Positions 1 to 8,347 of a stretch of 64,000 nucleotides of DNA are shown one piece after another. The number at the start of each line of letters is the position of its first letter. Position 1 is the stretch's first letter. A model generated the notes under the pieces. The model was not told the DNA's origin. It did not search any database and saw nothing but the letters and a program-made list of their open reading frames with translations. Source of the stretch: Nonlabens sp. MB-3u-79. GTDB taxonomy: Bacteria; Bacteroidota; Bacteroidia; Flavobacteriales; Flavobacteriaceae. The position numbers were made by a program, and so were the translations under genes. The stretch covers positions 2,595,501 to 2,659,500 of the forward strand of contig NZ_CP025116.1 in NCBI RefSeq assembly GCF_002831625.1, in the 5' to 3' direction.

Positions 1-54
1 GAAAATCTGATTTTTATTAAAGTTAAAGATTCTGTACTTTTAGATTTGAGATAA
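1..54 (+). CDS. C-terminal end of an unidentified protein (partial, runs off the left edge)
   Basis: Frame 1 is open from the first base and ends at TAA 52-54, giving about 17 residues ending LLDLR. It sits just before attC-like site 1, as every cassette gene in this window does, so it is probably the 3' end of the preceding cassette's gene. Too short to assign a function. Confidence 0.45.
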   Translation, partial: ENLIFIKVKDSVLLDLR

Positions 55-75
55 AACAAACCAAAGAAAAACGGT

Positions 76-272
76 GTAGAACAATGTATAAAAAACATAG
101 GGCGTTTGTGGTTTAACCGAAAGGTCTGTGTCTATTTACAAAGTCCGCTAAATATAAAATTTAGCGTTTACAGAAGAAAAGATAAAAGCAAAATATTTAT
201 ATTTAGCTAAGTAATAAACCGAAACAATAGTGCTTATCACCTGCCCTACGTTTCTTATACGTAACGTTGTGT
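76..272 (+). repeat. attC-like site 1
   Basis: Left inverse core GTAGAAC 76-82, right core GTTGTGT 266-272. The arms GTATAAAAAACATAGGGC and GCCCTACGTTTCTTATAC pair with two A-C mismatches (stem positions 7 and 12). It closes a cassette that begins outside the window. Confidence 0.75.
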
Positions 273-298
273 GTAAGTTAAAAAAACAGAACGCAAAA

Positions 299-658
299 AT
301 GACAGAAACTGTTGAATTGAGGAATAAGCCCGAATTGAAAATAATTCTGAACGAAAACGAATTCGAAATCGTTGATGCTTCTGAACCGAAAAACAGCGGA
401 ATCTACTCATTTGGAAAACTTAAAAATGCGAAATTGAATGTGGAAAGAACGAATTGGTTGATAACTACTTTAAGTATAATTGTGGATTTATTTACTGGAG
501 GTGCTGTAGGTGGAAAATTTAAGGATAAAGCAAACTTAAATCTTGATATGGAAAATCTGAATTTTAAAGTTTGGCTGATCAATGCAGATATTGAAAAAGC
601 AAAACGAGTAACGGAATTAATAAACAGTAAAAAAACCTACACACAACACCGTATATAG
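299..658 (+). CDS. Small membrane-associated protein of unknown function
   Basis: This 119-residue protein starts at ATG 299. The frame is open further upstream to 230, but that part lies inside attC-like site 1, so 299 is preferred. One hydrophobic stretch (about residues 57-75, LITTLSIIVDLFTGGAVGG) could be a membrane segment or a glycine-rich hairpin; the rest is charged and K/E/N-rich. The stop codon (656-658) lies inside the following attC-like site, so the last residues (about THRI-like tail after KTYTQ) are encoded by the recombination site. It is the only gene of its cassette (267-647). I do not recognise the family. Confidence 0.7.
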   Translation: MTETVELRNKPELKIILNENEFEIVDASEPKNSGIYSFGKLKNAKLNVERTNWLITTLSIIVDLFTGGAVGGKFKDKANLNLDMENLNFKVWLINADIEKAKRVTELINSKKTYTQHRI

Positions 659-832
659 CTCATAGCTAATTAGTTGTTTAATCGAAGTTATGGCATATTT
701 GGAAGTCCGCCAAATTTTTTAATTTGGCTTATTGAGAAAAAAGATAATAATAAAATTAAAAAATTGGCTTGTGCTTAACTGAAAGGTAATCGCTATTTTG
801 CACGCTACGAGCCATATACATCACCGTTATGC
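641..832 (+). repeat. attC-like site 2 (family A)
   Basis: Left core ACACAAC 641-647 is complementary to GTTGTGT at 266, the start of the same cassette. Right core GTTATGC 826-832. Outer arms GTATATAGCTC / GAGCCATATAC; the inner hairpin is built from AAATTTTTTAATTTGGC and AAATTAAAAAATTGGC. Confidence 0.8.
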
Positions 833-844
833 TACATTAGACCA

Positions 845-1630
845 ATGAAACAAACATTAATACTTTTAATTGGAATTTTAGTTTCCACAACAACTTTTTC
901 GCAGAACAAAGCGACGGAATTATATACTTCTGGAAACTCGAATTTTAAATCAGGAAAATTTCAAGAGGCAATTTCAAATTATACGGAATTGATGGAAATG
1001 GTGGACGAAAAAACTGTTCGAAAAACTTGTTTCATAAATCGTGGACTATCATATGACCGAATTAAAAAATATGATTTAGCAATATCTGACTTTACAGAAG
1101 CAATTAAGTTGGACAGCACTGATATGGCTTCCTTTATAGACAGAGGACTTTCTCAAATGCACGCTGGAAATTTAGAAAAAGCAAAAGAGGATTTTAATTA
1201 TGTCGTTGTAAAAAACAATAACAATGGAATGATGGAAGCATCACTTTATTGGCTCGCTCGAATTAATTATTCTCAAGGTAAGTTTGAGGAAGTAATTAAA
1301 AATTGTGACAGATATTTTACCATAAACGCAAAAGACCCTGAATTATATTTCATTCGTGGAACGGCGAACGATATGTTGCGGAATTTTGAGCAATCAATAA
1401 TTGACTATTCAAAAGCAATTGAATTAAAACCAAATTATGTGGAATCTATTGCAAATCGTGGAACTGCGAAAATCAATCTTCTGACTGGAAACGGAAATTT
1501 ACAACCGAGTAAAAAAGAAACGAAAAGTGCTTGTAAAGATTTAAAGAAAGCGAAAGAATTGGGAGATAATGCAGTCGATGATTTAATTTATGTTTATTGC
1601 GACAGAAAAGATAAAAAGAAACGGAATTAA
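845..1630 (+). CDS. Secreted tetratricopeptide-repeat protein
   Basis: A 261-residue protein with an N-terminal signal peptide (about residues 1-20, ending TTTFSQ). It is followed by about five TPR-like helical hairpins from residue 23 to about 205 (for example INRGLSYDRIKKYDLAISDF and IRGTANDMLRNFEQSIIDY), with the usual G-Y-A/F-P spacing. TPR domains are protein-protein interaction scaffolds, so it probably binds a partner in the periplasm or at the outer membrane; no catalytic domain is visible. The C-terminus is Lys-rich. It is alone in its cassette (827-1644), with ATG only 13 bases after the core, so there is almost no room for its own promoter. Confidence 0.85.
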   Translation: MKQTLILLIGILVSTTTFSQNKATELYTSGNSNFKSGKFQEAISNYTELMEMVDEKTVRKTCFINRGLSYDRIKKYDLAISDFTEAIKLDSTDMASFIDRGLSQMHAGNLEKAKEDFNYVVVKNNNNGMMEASLYWLARINYSQGKFEEVIKNCDRYFTINAKDPELYFIRGTANDMLRNFEQSIIDYSKAIELKPNYVESIANRGTAKINLLTGNGNLQPSKKETKSACKDLKKAKELGDNAVDDLIYVYCDRKDKKKRN

Positions 1631-1637
1631 TAACGTA

Positions 1638-1769
1638 GCATAACACCGTATATAATTTATTGCTAGTTCTAGCCTACTTACGAAAATCCTCGCGGATTTT
1701 CTATTCGGTTTGTATTTGCTAAATTAGGTGCTTAAAACACGCAACAAACCATATACAAACAAGTTGTAA
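1638..1769 (+). repeat. attC-like site 3 (family B variant)
   Basis: Left core GCATAAC 1638-1644 pairs with GTTATGC at 826, extending to GTAGCATAAC (10 nt). Right core GTTGTAA 1763-1769. The loop carries the AAAATCC..GCGGATTTT hairpin. Confidence 0.8.
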
Positions 1770-1796
1770 AACATTTGAACAAAACCACGAACTGAA

Positions 1797-2633
1797 TTGG
1801 GAACTTGGGGAACAGCCATAAAAAGTAATGATACTTCAGCAGATATTTATGCTGACTTTTTTGATTTGTATAATGACGGAAAAGAACCAACTGAAATCAA
1901 AAACAAATTGATTTCCGACAATCCAAACGGAACAAATGACTTTTGGTTTACATTGGCTTTAGCTCTTTGGGAAACTAAAAGCTTGCCAAATGACATTTTG
2001 GAAAAAGTTCGGGAAATAATCGAAAGTGAATCTGATTTAAAAGTTTGGAAAGAACTTGATGCAAGCGAATCTGACATAAAGAAAAGAAAAGTTGTTCTTG
2101 ATAAATTTTTGATAAAATTAGAATCGGAGAAAGCAAAACCAAAAGCCAGAAAGCGAATTTCCAAGAAAGAACCAATATTTGAAAAAGGAAGTTGTTTAAC
2201 ATTCAAATTGGAAAATGGAAATTATGGTGGCGGAATCGTTTTAGAATCTGACTTTGAAACAGGTTTTGGTTACAATCTAATTGTTACTACAAGAATAAAT
2301 CAGACAAGTAAGCCAACAGTTTCTGATTTTAAAAAATGTAATGTTTTAGTTGCAAGTTTTGGGAATTGGAAAGAAGAGTCAAAAGTAACTTGGTATTTAC
2401 CAAAAATGTATAAAAAAGACTTTGCCGAATTGTTTGAAAATATTGGAAAAATTCCAATCGAGAGAAATTACACACCGAATGGAAGTGAAATAAGAGCAAG
2501 TTTTTCAGCAGGTTGGCAACATATTATCGAGCCAGTAAATCAACAATTGGAATATGAAAAGGCAAACGGAATAACTAAATCATTTTCGATTGACAAGTTG
2601 ATTAAACGAAAAAAATGGTGGCAATTGAAATAA
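1797..2633 (+). CDS. DUF4259-domain protein
   Basis: A 278-residue protein using a TTG start (1797). The N-terminus (MGTWGTAIKSNDTSADIY) is the characteristic opening of DUF4259 proteins (MGxWGxxxFxND), which supports this start. Residues about 5-100 form the DUF4259-like helical region with the DFWFTLALALWE segment. A basic linker (residues 102-125, KPKARKR) leads to a second, probably beta-rich domain of unknown type. No signal peptide is present, so it is cytoplasmic. The DUF's biochemical role is not established. It is the single gene of cassette 1764-2647. Confidence 0.75.
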   Translation: MGTWGTAIKSNDTSADIYADFFDLYNDGKEPTEIKNKLISDNPNGTNDFWFTLALALWETKSLPNDILEKVREIIESESDLKVWKELDASESDIKKRKVVLDKFLIKLESEKAKPKARKRISKKEPIFEKGSCLTFKLENGNYGGGIVLESDFETGFGYNLIVTTRINQTSKPTVSDFKKCNVLVASFGNWKEESKVTWYLPKMYKKDFAELFENIGKIPIERNYTPNGSEIRASFSAGWQHIIEPVNQQLEYEKANGITKSFSIDKLIKRKKWWQLK

Positions 2634-2640
2634 AAACGTT

Positions 2641-2772
2641 TTACAACAACGTGTATAATTAATGGCTAGCCCTCGCCTACTCACAAAAATCCTAGCGGAT
2701 TTTCTATTCGGTTTGTATTTACTAATTTAGGTGCTTAAAACACGCCACTAATCATACACAAGACCGTTGTGC
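2641..2772 (+). repeat. attC-like site 4 (family B)
   Basis: Left core TTACAAC 2641-2647 pairs with GTTGTAA at 1763. Right core GTTGTGC 2766-2772. Arms GTGTATAATTAATGGC / GCCACTAATCATACAC with the position 7 and 12 A-C mismatches. Confidence 0.8.
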
Positions 2773-2778
2773 AACATT

Positions 2779-3366
2779 ATGAAAAACCTTTTCCTTACGT
2801 TATTTAGTTTACTTTTTTCAAGCATAATTTTTGCTTGCGACTGTGAATATGGGGGGAATTTTTTAAAAGCTTCTGCATCCTCAGAAACTATAGTCAAAGC
2901 CAGAATAATTGAGCACATTTATCACACAAAAAATGGTAAAAGGTTTACAGATTATGAAGAATATTTTGCTGAAACTATGGAAAACGAATTTGATGATTTT
3001 TACGATACTGGAGAATCTATCAAAATTGAAGTACTTGAATTAATACGTGGAACTGAAACAAGAAAAACAATCGAAATTTTCAATACCGATGGAGCGGATT
3101 GTAGAGCAGAAATTAGTGGATTTGAAAAAGATAAAATTTATATAATTTCTATATATCAACCGAAAAGAAAATATTCAAAACTCCCAAATGAAACTGATTC
3201 AGATTATGCAATTGGAGCATGTTCGGAAAATTGGTTGGAATATTTAATTGACAAGAATGAAGTAAGGGGTTATATAACAGGAAAGAAAAGAAGAATAAAA
3301 AAAACTTATAGCTACGAAAAGCTTGTGAAGAAAATAACGTTGCACAACAATGTATATAAAAAATAG
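2779..3366 (+). CDS. Secreted Cys-rich protein, possibly TIMP/NTR-like
   Basis: A 195-residue protein from ATG 2779; an upstream GTT-derived extension is unlikely because it lies in the recombination site. The signal peptide (residues 1-18) ends at a mature N-terminus beginning CDCEYGG. The layout of mature Cys-x-Cys, then KARIIE, then a beta strand IKIEVLELIRGTE, then a later Cys pair (residues about 107 and 146) resembles bacterial NTR/TIMP-like secreted proteins; I am not certain of this. The stop (TAG 3364-3366) is supplied by attC-like site 5, giving an NVYKK tail. It is alone in its cassette. Confidence 0.7.
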   Translation: MKNLFLTLFSLLFSSIIFACDCEYGGNFLKASASSETIVKARIIEHIYHTKNGKRFTDYEEYFAETMENEFDDFYDTGESIKIEVLELIRGTETRKTIEIFNTDGADCRAEISGFEKDKIYIISIYQPKRKYSKLPNETDSDYAIGACSENWLEYLIDKNEVRGYITGKKRRIKKTYSYEKLVKKITLHNNVYKK

Positions 3367-3540
3367 CTCGAGTCATTGCTAACACAAAGGCTTGGGTGTT
3401 TTTGGAAAGTCGTCAAATTTTTAAATTTGACAAATTCCCGAAAATAAAATAATTAGTAAATTTAAAAATTCGGCTTGTGTATCATCAGAAAAGGTAATGC
3501 TTACTTTCAGCGCTACTTTTCATATACGGAACCGTTACCT
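3342..3540 (+). repeat. attC-like site 5 (family C)
   Basis: Left core GCACAAC 3342-3348 pairs with GTTGTGC at 2766. Right core GTTACCT 3534-3540. Arms GTATATAAAAAATAGC / GCTACTTTTCATATAC show A-C mismatches at positions 7 and 12. Confidence 0.8.
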
Positions 3541-3883
3541 ACAATAGCACAAAAACCCTAAGCTACGGCCAACGCTACAAAGATGCTCGGAATATAATTC
3601 TGTAGTAAATTATAGAGCCTCCCTCCGATCCATTACTGAGATGATACAAACAATGCACTCCGTGTTGCGGTAAACTGCGCGTATAAAACTCTGAGAGATC
3701 AAAACAATTCCAGATCATACAAACACCTAGGTAGTTAAAAAACAATCACCAGGGCGCTCCATTAGAACTCACAGGGTGAAAAGTAGAACTCGCTGGATGA
3801 AAATATATGAGAACCTTAGAACCGCAACACTCCAAATTTTTACTAGCTATGGAATATGGGAACGTGGTGCTACGGTAGGTAAC
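3535..3883 (+). repeat. Non-coding cassette, copy 1 of 5
   Basis: It begins TTACCTACAATAGCACAAAA and ends GTAGGTAAC, so its ends are complementary like those of the gene cassettes, but no ORF is conserved among copies. The short frames across its right end are not preserved between copies. Copies lie at 17608, 18932 (interrupted), 32640 and 34121. On the reverse strand the first 110 bases encode a hydrophobic stretch (YYLLQNYIPSIMVALAVAWG) that could be the remnant of a membrane protein. Confidence 0.75.
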
Positions 3884-4089
3884 AACGGTTATAATTCATT
3901 GCAAATTAAGAGCTCGCCAATGTCTGTTAGTGATTGGATCTACAGCCGCAGCCCTTTTGAGGTGTTTACTGAACTGTAGACTGGAGAAAAACCAGACCAC
4001 AAATAAAGTAAAAGAGCTGCGCTGCTTTTTGTGGCATCAAGATTTTGGCTTACTTTCATGCAACGAAATCATAACCGACGACGTTACCT
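3877..4089 (+). repeat. attC-like site 6 (family E)
   Basis: Left core AGGTAAC 3877-3883 pairs with GTTACCT at 3534. Right core GTTACCT 4083-4089. Arms GGTTATAATTCATTGCA / TGCAACGAAATCATAACC have one extrahelical base. At 213 bp it exceeds the usual 200-bp attC search limit. Confidence 0.75.
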
Positions 4090-4113
4090 GCAAGCTGAAC
4101 AAAAAGAACATAA

Positions 4114-4806
4114 ATGAAAATAAACGAATATTATATAAAGGCTAGATTGTTTCCGACAATTTTGACTTCAATTCCAATTCTCAGTTTGTATTTTTTTGGC
4201 TTCAGCGAAAAAATAATTGAGTTTATGACTTTTTTAGAAAGTTATAAGTGGGCTAGCGATATAACGCTTTCGATTGCCATAATTTATTTTCTCGTACAAA
4301 TCAACAGACTAATTTCAAAAGAATTATTTCAAAATATATTTTTCAAAGAAGAACTACATATGCCAACTACAAATTTTCTGCTTAATTCGGATACCACTTT
4401 GGCGAAATCAATTAAATCTCAAATAGTTCAGAAAATAGCTACTGACTTTGATATTCAATTACTTGACTCAAATTCTGAAAACGAAAATGAAGAAGAAGCT
4501 AGAAAAATTATTTCAAGTGCTGTGGCACAAGTTAGAAATGTAACTAGAGATAATTCAATGCTACTTCAACACAATATAGAATATGGATTTGTAAGAAATT
4601 TGATTGGTGGTTGCGTTTTAGCTTCGTTAATTTCAATATTAAATATCTTTCTATTTCAATACACTTTCCCAAACCCTTTTGCGTTCAAACTTAATTTAGC
4701 CTTTTTAGGTGTTTTCATTTTACCGATCGTTTTGAGTAAGTTTCTAATTAACAGATATGGAAAGTATTACGCAAAAATTTTATTCGAACAATATTTAAAA
4801 AAATAA
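4114..4806 (+). CDS. Four-helix membrane protein of unknown function
   Basis: A 230-residue protein with two predicted membrane helices near the N-terminus (about residues 13-30 and 48-65), a soluble charged domain (about 75-155, including an acidic SENENEEEARK segment), and two C-terminal helices (about 163-185 and 192-210). It is followed after 5 bases by a metallo-beta-lactamase-fold gene in the same cassette (4084-5853), so the two are probably co-translated and work together. The pairing of a membrane protein with a soluble hydrolase is reminiscent of effector/enzyme pairs in defence or signalling cassettes, but that is inference only. Confidence 0.75.
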   Translation: MKINEYYIKARLFPTILTSIPILSLYFFGFSEKIIEFMTFLESYKWASDITLSIAIIYFLVQINRLISKELFQNIFFKEELHMPTTNFLLNSDTTLAKSIKSQIVQKIATDFDIQLLDSNSENENEEEARKIISSAVAQVRNVTRDNSMLLQHNIEYGFVRNLIGGCVLASLISILNIFLFQYTFPNPFAFKLNLAFLGVFILPIVLSKFLINRYGKYYAKILFEQYLKK

Positions 4807-4811
4807 AGGAA

Positions 4812-5837
4812 ATGGATTTTAGTATCGATATGCTATCGCTTGGCAATGCAGATTGCAATATAATATGGACAAAAGCAGAAAACGCTGACTTTGTAACAAT
4901 AATTGATGGTGGTAACCCAAAAGACGCAAAAACAATTATTGAGCATTATGAAAGCTATATAAAACCACATATCTCTGACGATAGTCCAATATTAATAATT
5001 AATACCCATCCTCATTCCGACCATATCGGTGGCTTGGTAGATTTAGTTCATTATTTTAAAAATAAGATTGCTCGATTCTATTACAATGACCCAACAGACT
5101 ACATTGAAGAAGCAAAAAGAATTGAAATAAAAAGCTTAAATGAATCATTTTTGTATTCGAACCAAAGAGTTAAAAAGCTTTTTGCCTCGTTACGACAGTC
5201 CGATGACCTAAGTGATATTCTAGCACAATATAAAATTTCTAAATTAGAAGCCTTTTCAGACAATAATCTAGACCATAATTTATTTGAATTTGTTGGTCCG
5301 TCAAAAACATTTTATTTAGAGCAACTTGGATATTTTACAAACATTGACAATCTAAGAACTTCAGGTTCAAACATTCAACCTGAAAGCGATATTAATGAAG
5401 TACAAGAAGGATTAAATTCTTGCGATATAGTTGATGAAAAAAATGATGCTTCCGCAGAGAATTTGACATCAGTCTTGACAAAATTTATTGATTCCAGTAA
5501 TCGAAAGTACTTATTTACAGCTGATGCTGGAGTTGATGCTTTTGAAGCAGCAGTGAGTAATGGATATGATATTAAAGATTTACATTTTTGCCAATTACCG
5601 CATCACGGAAGTAGAAGAAATGTAAGTACGAATTGGATTAGTAATTTCAATCCTAAACGATTTTGGGTTTCCGCAAATGGAAGCAAAAAACACCCTAGAA
5701 AAGCTGTTATCAGTTGTATAAAGAAAAACTTGCCTGACTGCAAAACATATAGTACTCATAAAACAGGAACTATACATATTAATTCTAAATCCAATGTTTT
5801 TCCAGAGCGAAATTGGAGCACAGCAGAAGAATTATAA
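4812..5837 (+). CDS. Metallo-beta-lactamase-fold hydrolase (ComEC/Rec2-like MBL domain)
   Basis: A 341-residue soluble protein. The metal-binding motif HPHSDH is at residues 66-71. It follows a beta-strand entry (FVTIIDGG, residues 27-34) and is followed by a distal Asp in LFTADAG (about 236-240) and LPHHGS (about 260-265). This order and the LPHHGS motif resemble the soluble MBL domain of ComEC-like proteins and related nucleases or phosphodiesterases. The substrate cannot be deduced. It is the second gene of a two-gene cassette behind a membrane protein, so a membrane-coupled role is likely. No signal peptide. Confidence 0.82.
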   Translation: MDFSIDMLSLGNADCNIIWTKAENADFVTIIDGGNPKDAKTIIEHYESYIKPHISDDSPILIINTHPHSDHIGGLVDLVHYFKNKIARFYYNDPTDYIEEAKRIEIKSLNESFLYSNQRVKKLFASLRQSDDLSDILAQYKISKLEAFSDNNLDHNLFEFVGPSKTFYLEQLGYFTNIDNLRTSGSNIQPESDINEVQEGLNSCDIVDEKNDASAENLTSVLTKFIDSSNRKYLFTADAGVDAFEAAVSNGYDIKDLHFCQLPHHGSRRNVSTNWISNFNPKRFWVSANGSKKHPRKAVISCIKKNLPDCKTYSTHKTGTIHINSKSNVFPERNWSTAEEL

Positions 5838-5846
5838 AAAGCCAGC

Positions 5847-5978
5847 AGGTAACAATGTATATAAAAAATAGGCGAAACAGTAATAAAATATAGGCTTATG
5901 GCTCGTATCAAAGTTCGTGCTTATCCGAAATTTTCGGTGCTTAAAAATCGCCTACTTTTCATATACTAACCGTTACCT
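5847..5978 (+). repeat. attC-like site 7 (short family C)
   Basis: Left core GCAGGTAAC ends at 5853 and is a perfect 9-nt complement of GTTACCTGC at 4083. Right core GTTACCT 5972-5978. Confidence 0.8.
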
Positions 5979-5997
5979 ACAATTTGAACCAAACTTT

Positions 5998-6243
5998 ATG
6001 AATGCAACAGTAATTGGAATTATTATTGGAATTGTTTTGCTGTTTCTATTTTCTTTAATAAAAAAAGATAGCAAATTTGCTCATCTAGGAATTAATTTAA
6101 GTCGAATACATTGTCCAAAGTGCAATGAAAAACAGCCGATTGTTAGAAAACCGAATGGACAAAGACAAGCACTTTACGGAGGAAACACTTGTCGAAAATG
6201 CGGAACGGAAATGGATAAATATGGAGACATAATTTTGGACTAA
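5998..6243 (+). CDS. Small membrane-anchored zinc-ribbon protein
   Basis: An 81-residue protein from ATG 5998; a longer frame to 5917 lies within attC-like site 7 and is rejected. One hydrophobic helix (about residues 4-20, IIIGIVLLFLFS) is followed by a zinc ribbon with CPKC (about 42-45) and CRKC (about 66-69). It is likely anchored in the inner membrane with a cytoplasmic zinc domain. Its stop overlaps the start of the next small gene (TAATG), suggesting translational coupling. Confidence 0.75.
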   Translation: MNATVIGIIIGIVLLFLFSLIKKDSKFAHLGINLSRIHCPKCNEKQPIVRKPNGQRQALYGGNTCRKCGTEMDKYGDIILD

Positions 6244-6413
6244 TGGAGTTAAGCGTAATATTTAAATTGTTAATACCAGTAGCTCTAATCGGAGTAGGAA
6301 TATGGTTGAAAAAAAGCGAAAATATTGAGCAAAACAAAATGCGAAAGTTATGGTGGTTATTCATTACAATCGGAACATTTTTATTCATATTTAGAATAAT
6401 TAAATACGTGTAA
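6243..6413 (+). CDS. Small two-helix membrane protein (56 aa)
   Basis: This ORF starts at ATG 6243, sharing its A with the upstream TAA, and ends at TAA 6411-6413. The 56 residues contain two hydrophobic segments (about 4-22, VIFKLLIPVALIGVGIWL, and 36-52, LWWLFITIGTFLFIF) joined by a charged loop (KKSENIEQNKMRK). The coupling to the zinc-ribbon gene and its position just before the closing site support a real second gene in the cassette. Function unknown. Confidence 0.6.
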   Translation: MELSVIFKLLIPVALIGVGIWLKKSENIEQNKMRKLWWLFITIGTFLFIFRIIKYV

Positions 6414-6421
6414 AAAACTGT

Positions 6422-6614
6422 AGGTAACACCGTATATAGCTCATAGCTAATTAGTTGTTTAGTCAAAGTGAAGGCGTTTTTAGAAGTCCGCCAAATTTTT
6501 TAATTTGGCTTATTGAGAAAAAAAAGTAATAATAAAATTAAAAAATTGGCTCGTGCTCAACCGAAAAGTAATCGCTATTTTGCACGCTACGAGCCATATA
6601 CATCACCGTTGTGC
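6422..6614 (+). repeat. attC-like site 8 (family A)
   Basis: Left core AGGTAAC 6422-6428 pairs with GTTACCT at 5972 (GTAGGTAAC, 9 nt). Right core GTTGTGC 6608-6614. Confidence 0.8.
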
Positions 6615-6639
6615 TTAATGCCAAAAAAACCGAACTGAA

Positions 6640-7392
6640 TTGATATTTAGACCATTGAAATACGAAAAATATGCTCAAAAAGCGGTTGATAAACTTCAAG
6701 AAAGTCAACCTGAATTTCGGACAAAATTTGACACGGATAATTACGATAATTGGTTTTATAATCAATCCAGCGAAACATTAAGATTATATAGTAATGACAA
6801 AGAAATCTATTTCAAATATATTCCAGTTGGAACATTCTCGCTGAATATTAATAGCTGGATGTGGGCTTGGGCGAATGAAGACTCTGTTGAACCAAGAAAA
6901 TTTCGGACTTTAAAAATTAAAGAATTTGGAGAAAAAAAGAATTATGAAAACCTGACCAAATCGCACTTTGAGGGAGGTAAATATACTGGTTGGGAATTAA
7001 CAGCAATTGCTTTCGAAATAATTGGCGGAATTGGAACTTATCGAGTGATTTCTGAACATTTAGAAAAGTATTTTTTACTAACTGAACAAATAACAAAAGA
7101 AGAAGCCGGAAAAATTGAGAGTGAATTAATTGAATGCAGTGTTCACGGAAAAATAAGGAAAGCATTTATTTGCCAACATTTGAATACTAATCAAAAAACC
7201 GGATTTGAAGAAGCTTTTGAGACTTATCGAGGAATGGAACTGGACGAAGAAGATGATTTTCAAGCTTGGTGTTCAAAATGCGAAAAAACACGAATAAAAA
7301 CTGATGGTTGGAATGACGAATCTATGGAGTTCGCTAAAATAAAATTAGTGTGCGAAAGGTGCTATTTTGAAATTAAGGAAATAAACCTGTGA
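6640..7392 (+). CDS. DUF6882-like protein with C-terminal Cys pairs
   Basis: A 250-residue cytoplasmic protein from a TTG start (6640); no ATG fits the first 100 bases. The segment GTFSLNINSWMWAWANE (about residues 64-80) resembles the W-x-W-A-W signature of DUF6882 proteins. The C-terminal part has a Cys/His patch (CSVHGK.. CQH, about 163-176) and two CxxC pairs (WCSKC about 210, CERC about 239), consistent with a zinc-binding module. Single gene of cassette 6609-7412. Function not established. Confidence 0.7.
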   Translation: MIFRPLKYEKYAQKAVDKLQESQPEFRTKFDTDNYDNWFYNQSSETLRLYSNDKEIYFKYIPVGTFSLNINSWMWAWANEDSVEPRKFRTLKIKEFGEKKNYENLTKSHFEGGKYTGWELTAIAFEIIGGIGTYRVISEHLEKYFLLTEQITKEEAGKIESELIECSVHGKIRKAFICQHLNTNQKTGFEEAFETYRGMELDEEDDFQAWCSKCEKTRIKTDGWNDESMEFAKIKLVCERCYFEIKEINL

Positions 7393-7405
7393 ATAAAGCA
7401 CTAAA

Positions 7406-7597
7406 GCACAACACCGTATATAACTCATAGCTAATTAGTTGTTTAATCAAAGTGAAGGCATATTTGGAAGTCCGCCAAATTTTTTAATTAGGCTTATTGA
7501 GAAAAAAGATAATAATAAAATTAAAAAATTGGCTCGTGCTTAACCGAAAAGTAATCGCTATTTTGCACGCTACGAGCCATATACACAACCGTTGTAG
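7406..7597 (+). repeat. attC-like site 9 (family A)
   Basis: Left core GCACAAC 7406-7412 pairs with GTTGTGC at 6608. Right core GTTGTAG 7591-7597. Confidence 0.8.
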
Positions 7598-7612
7598 TGC
7601 ATTAGAGAAAAA

Positions 7613-8062
7613 ATGAACGAAAGATATTTAAAATTAGAAGTCATCTGGAAAGATGAGCATATGTTCGAATTAAAAGTTTCGGCAAATAATGGACGATACT
7701 CTGGAATTACAGAAGTTTATGAAGTACCTGATTCTCTACTTGGATTTGTAAATGACCTTAATGGATTTCCATTCGGAAAAGACAAAGTGACTCACTCTTG
7801 TGGAGAAAAAGACAGCTACGCTTATTTCGAAATGGAATTTTATAAAATCGGTTTGACTGGAAAATGTGGATTACTAATCACAATGGAAGAAAATGTTGCA
7901 ACGGAATACAGAAAAGAAGAGAAAGACAAACTCACAATGGAATTGATAGTAGAACCTAACTCGATTGATATATTTTGTCGTGAATTGAAAGTGCTAGCTG
8001 AAAAAGAAAGTGGAATTGCGGAATTAAAAGCTGTCGGAAAATATACGAACAACATTGCGTAG
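7613..8062 (+). CDS. Hypothetical protein, cytoplasmic, beta-rich
   Basis: A 149-residue protein without signal peptide or membrane helix. It alternates hydrophobic and charged residues as in an all-beta fold (YLKLEVIWKDEHMFELKVS; YAYFEMEFYKIGLTGKCGLLI). I do not recognise the family; small proteins of this composition are often immunity-type or accessory proteins. Single gene of cassette 7592-8078. Confidence 0.7.
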   Translation: MNERYLKLEVIWKDEHMFELKVSANNGRYSGITEVYEVPDSLLGFVNDLNGFPFGKDKVTHSCGEKDSYAYFEMEFYKIGLTGKCGLLITMEENVATEYRKEEKDKLTMELIVEPNSIDIFCRELKVLAEKESGIAELKAVGKYTNNIA

Positions 8063-8071
8063 AATAACGCA

Positions 8072-8264
8072 CTACAACAATGGCTATAATTAATACGGGT
8101 TTTGTGCTTGACCCAAAGTTTCGAGCTTTTAACGAAGTCCGCCAAATCTTTTGATTTGGCTTTAGAACAAAAAAGATAAAACAAAATAAAAAGATTTGGC
8201 TAAGTGCTTAATCGGAAATTAATTACTTTAAATTCCCGTACTAACCATAGCCGAGACGTTGGTT
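8072..8264 (+). repeat. attC-like site 10 (family F)
   Basis: Left core CTACAAC 8072-8078 pairs with GTTGTAG at 7591; the match extends to 10 nt (GCACTACAAC / GTTGTAGTGC). Right core GTTGGTT 8258-8264. Arms GGCTATAATTAATACGGG / CCCGTACTAACCATAGCC. Confidence 0.8.
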
Positions 8265-8347
8265 GCAATTTAACCATAACCTAAAAAATAGCGAAAAATT
8301 GGTATAATGTTTGTTTAGCCTTAATTATAAAAATACACCAATCAATT

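Noticed and set aside
3776..4145. Short + strand ORFs across non-coding cassette copy 1 and site 6 (and equivalents at 32880 and 34362)
   Set aside because: They run through the recombination site, differ in length between copies and are absent in copy 2; they look like chance frames.
6540..6600. Promoter elements within family A sites (TTGGC ... CTATTTTGC)
   Set aside because: The spacing of about 27 bases does not fit the Bacteroidota -33/-7 arrangement, and the sequence is explained by arm pairing.
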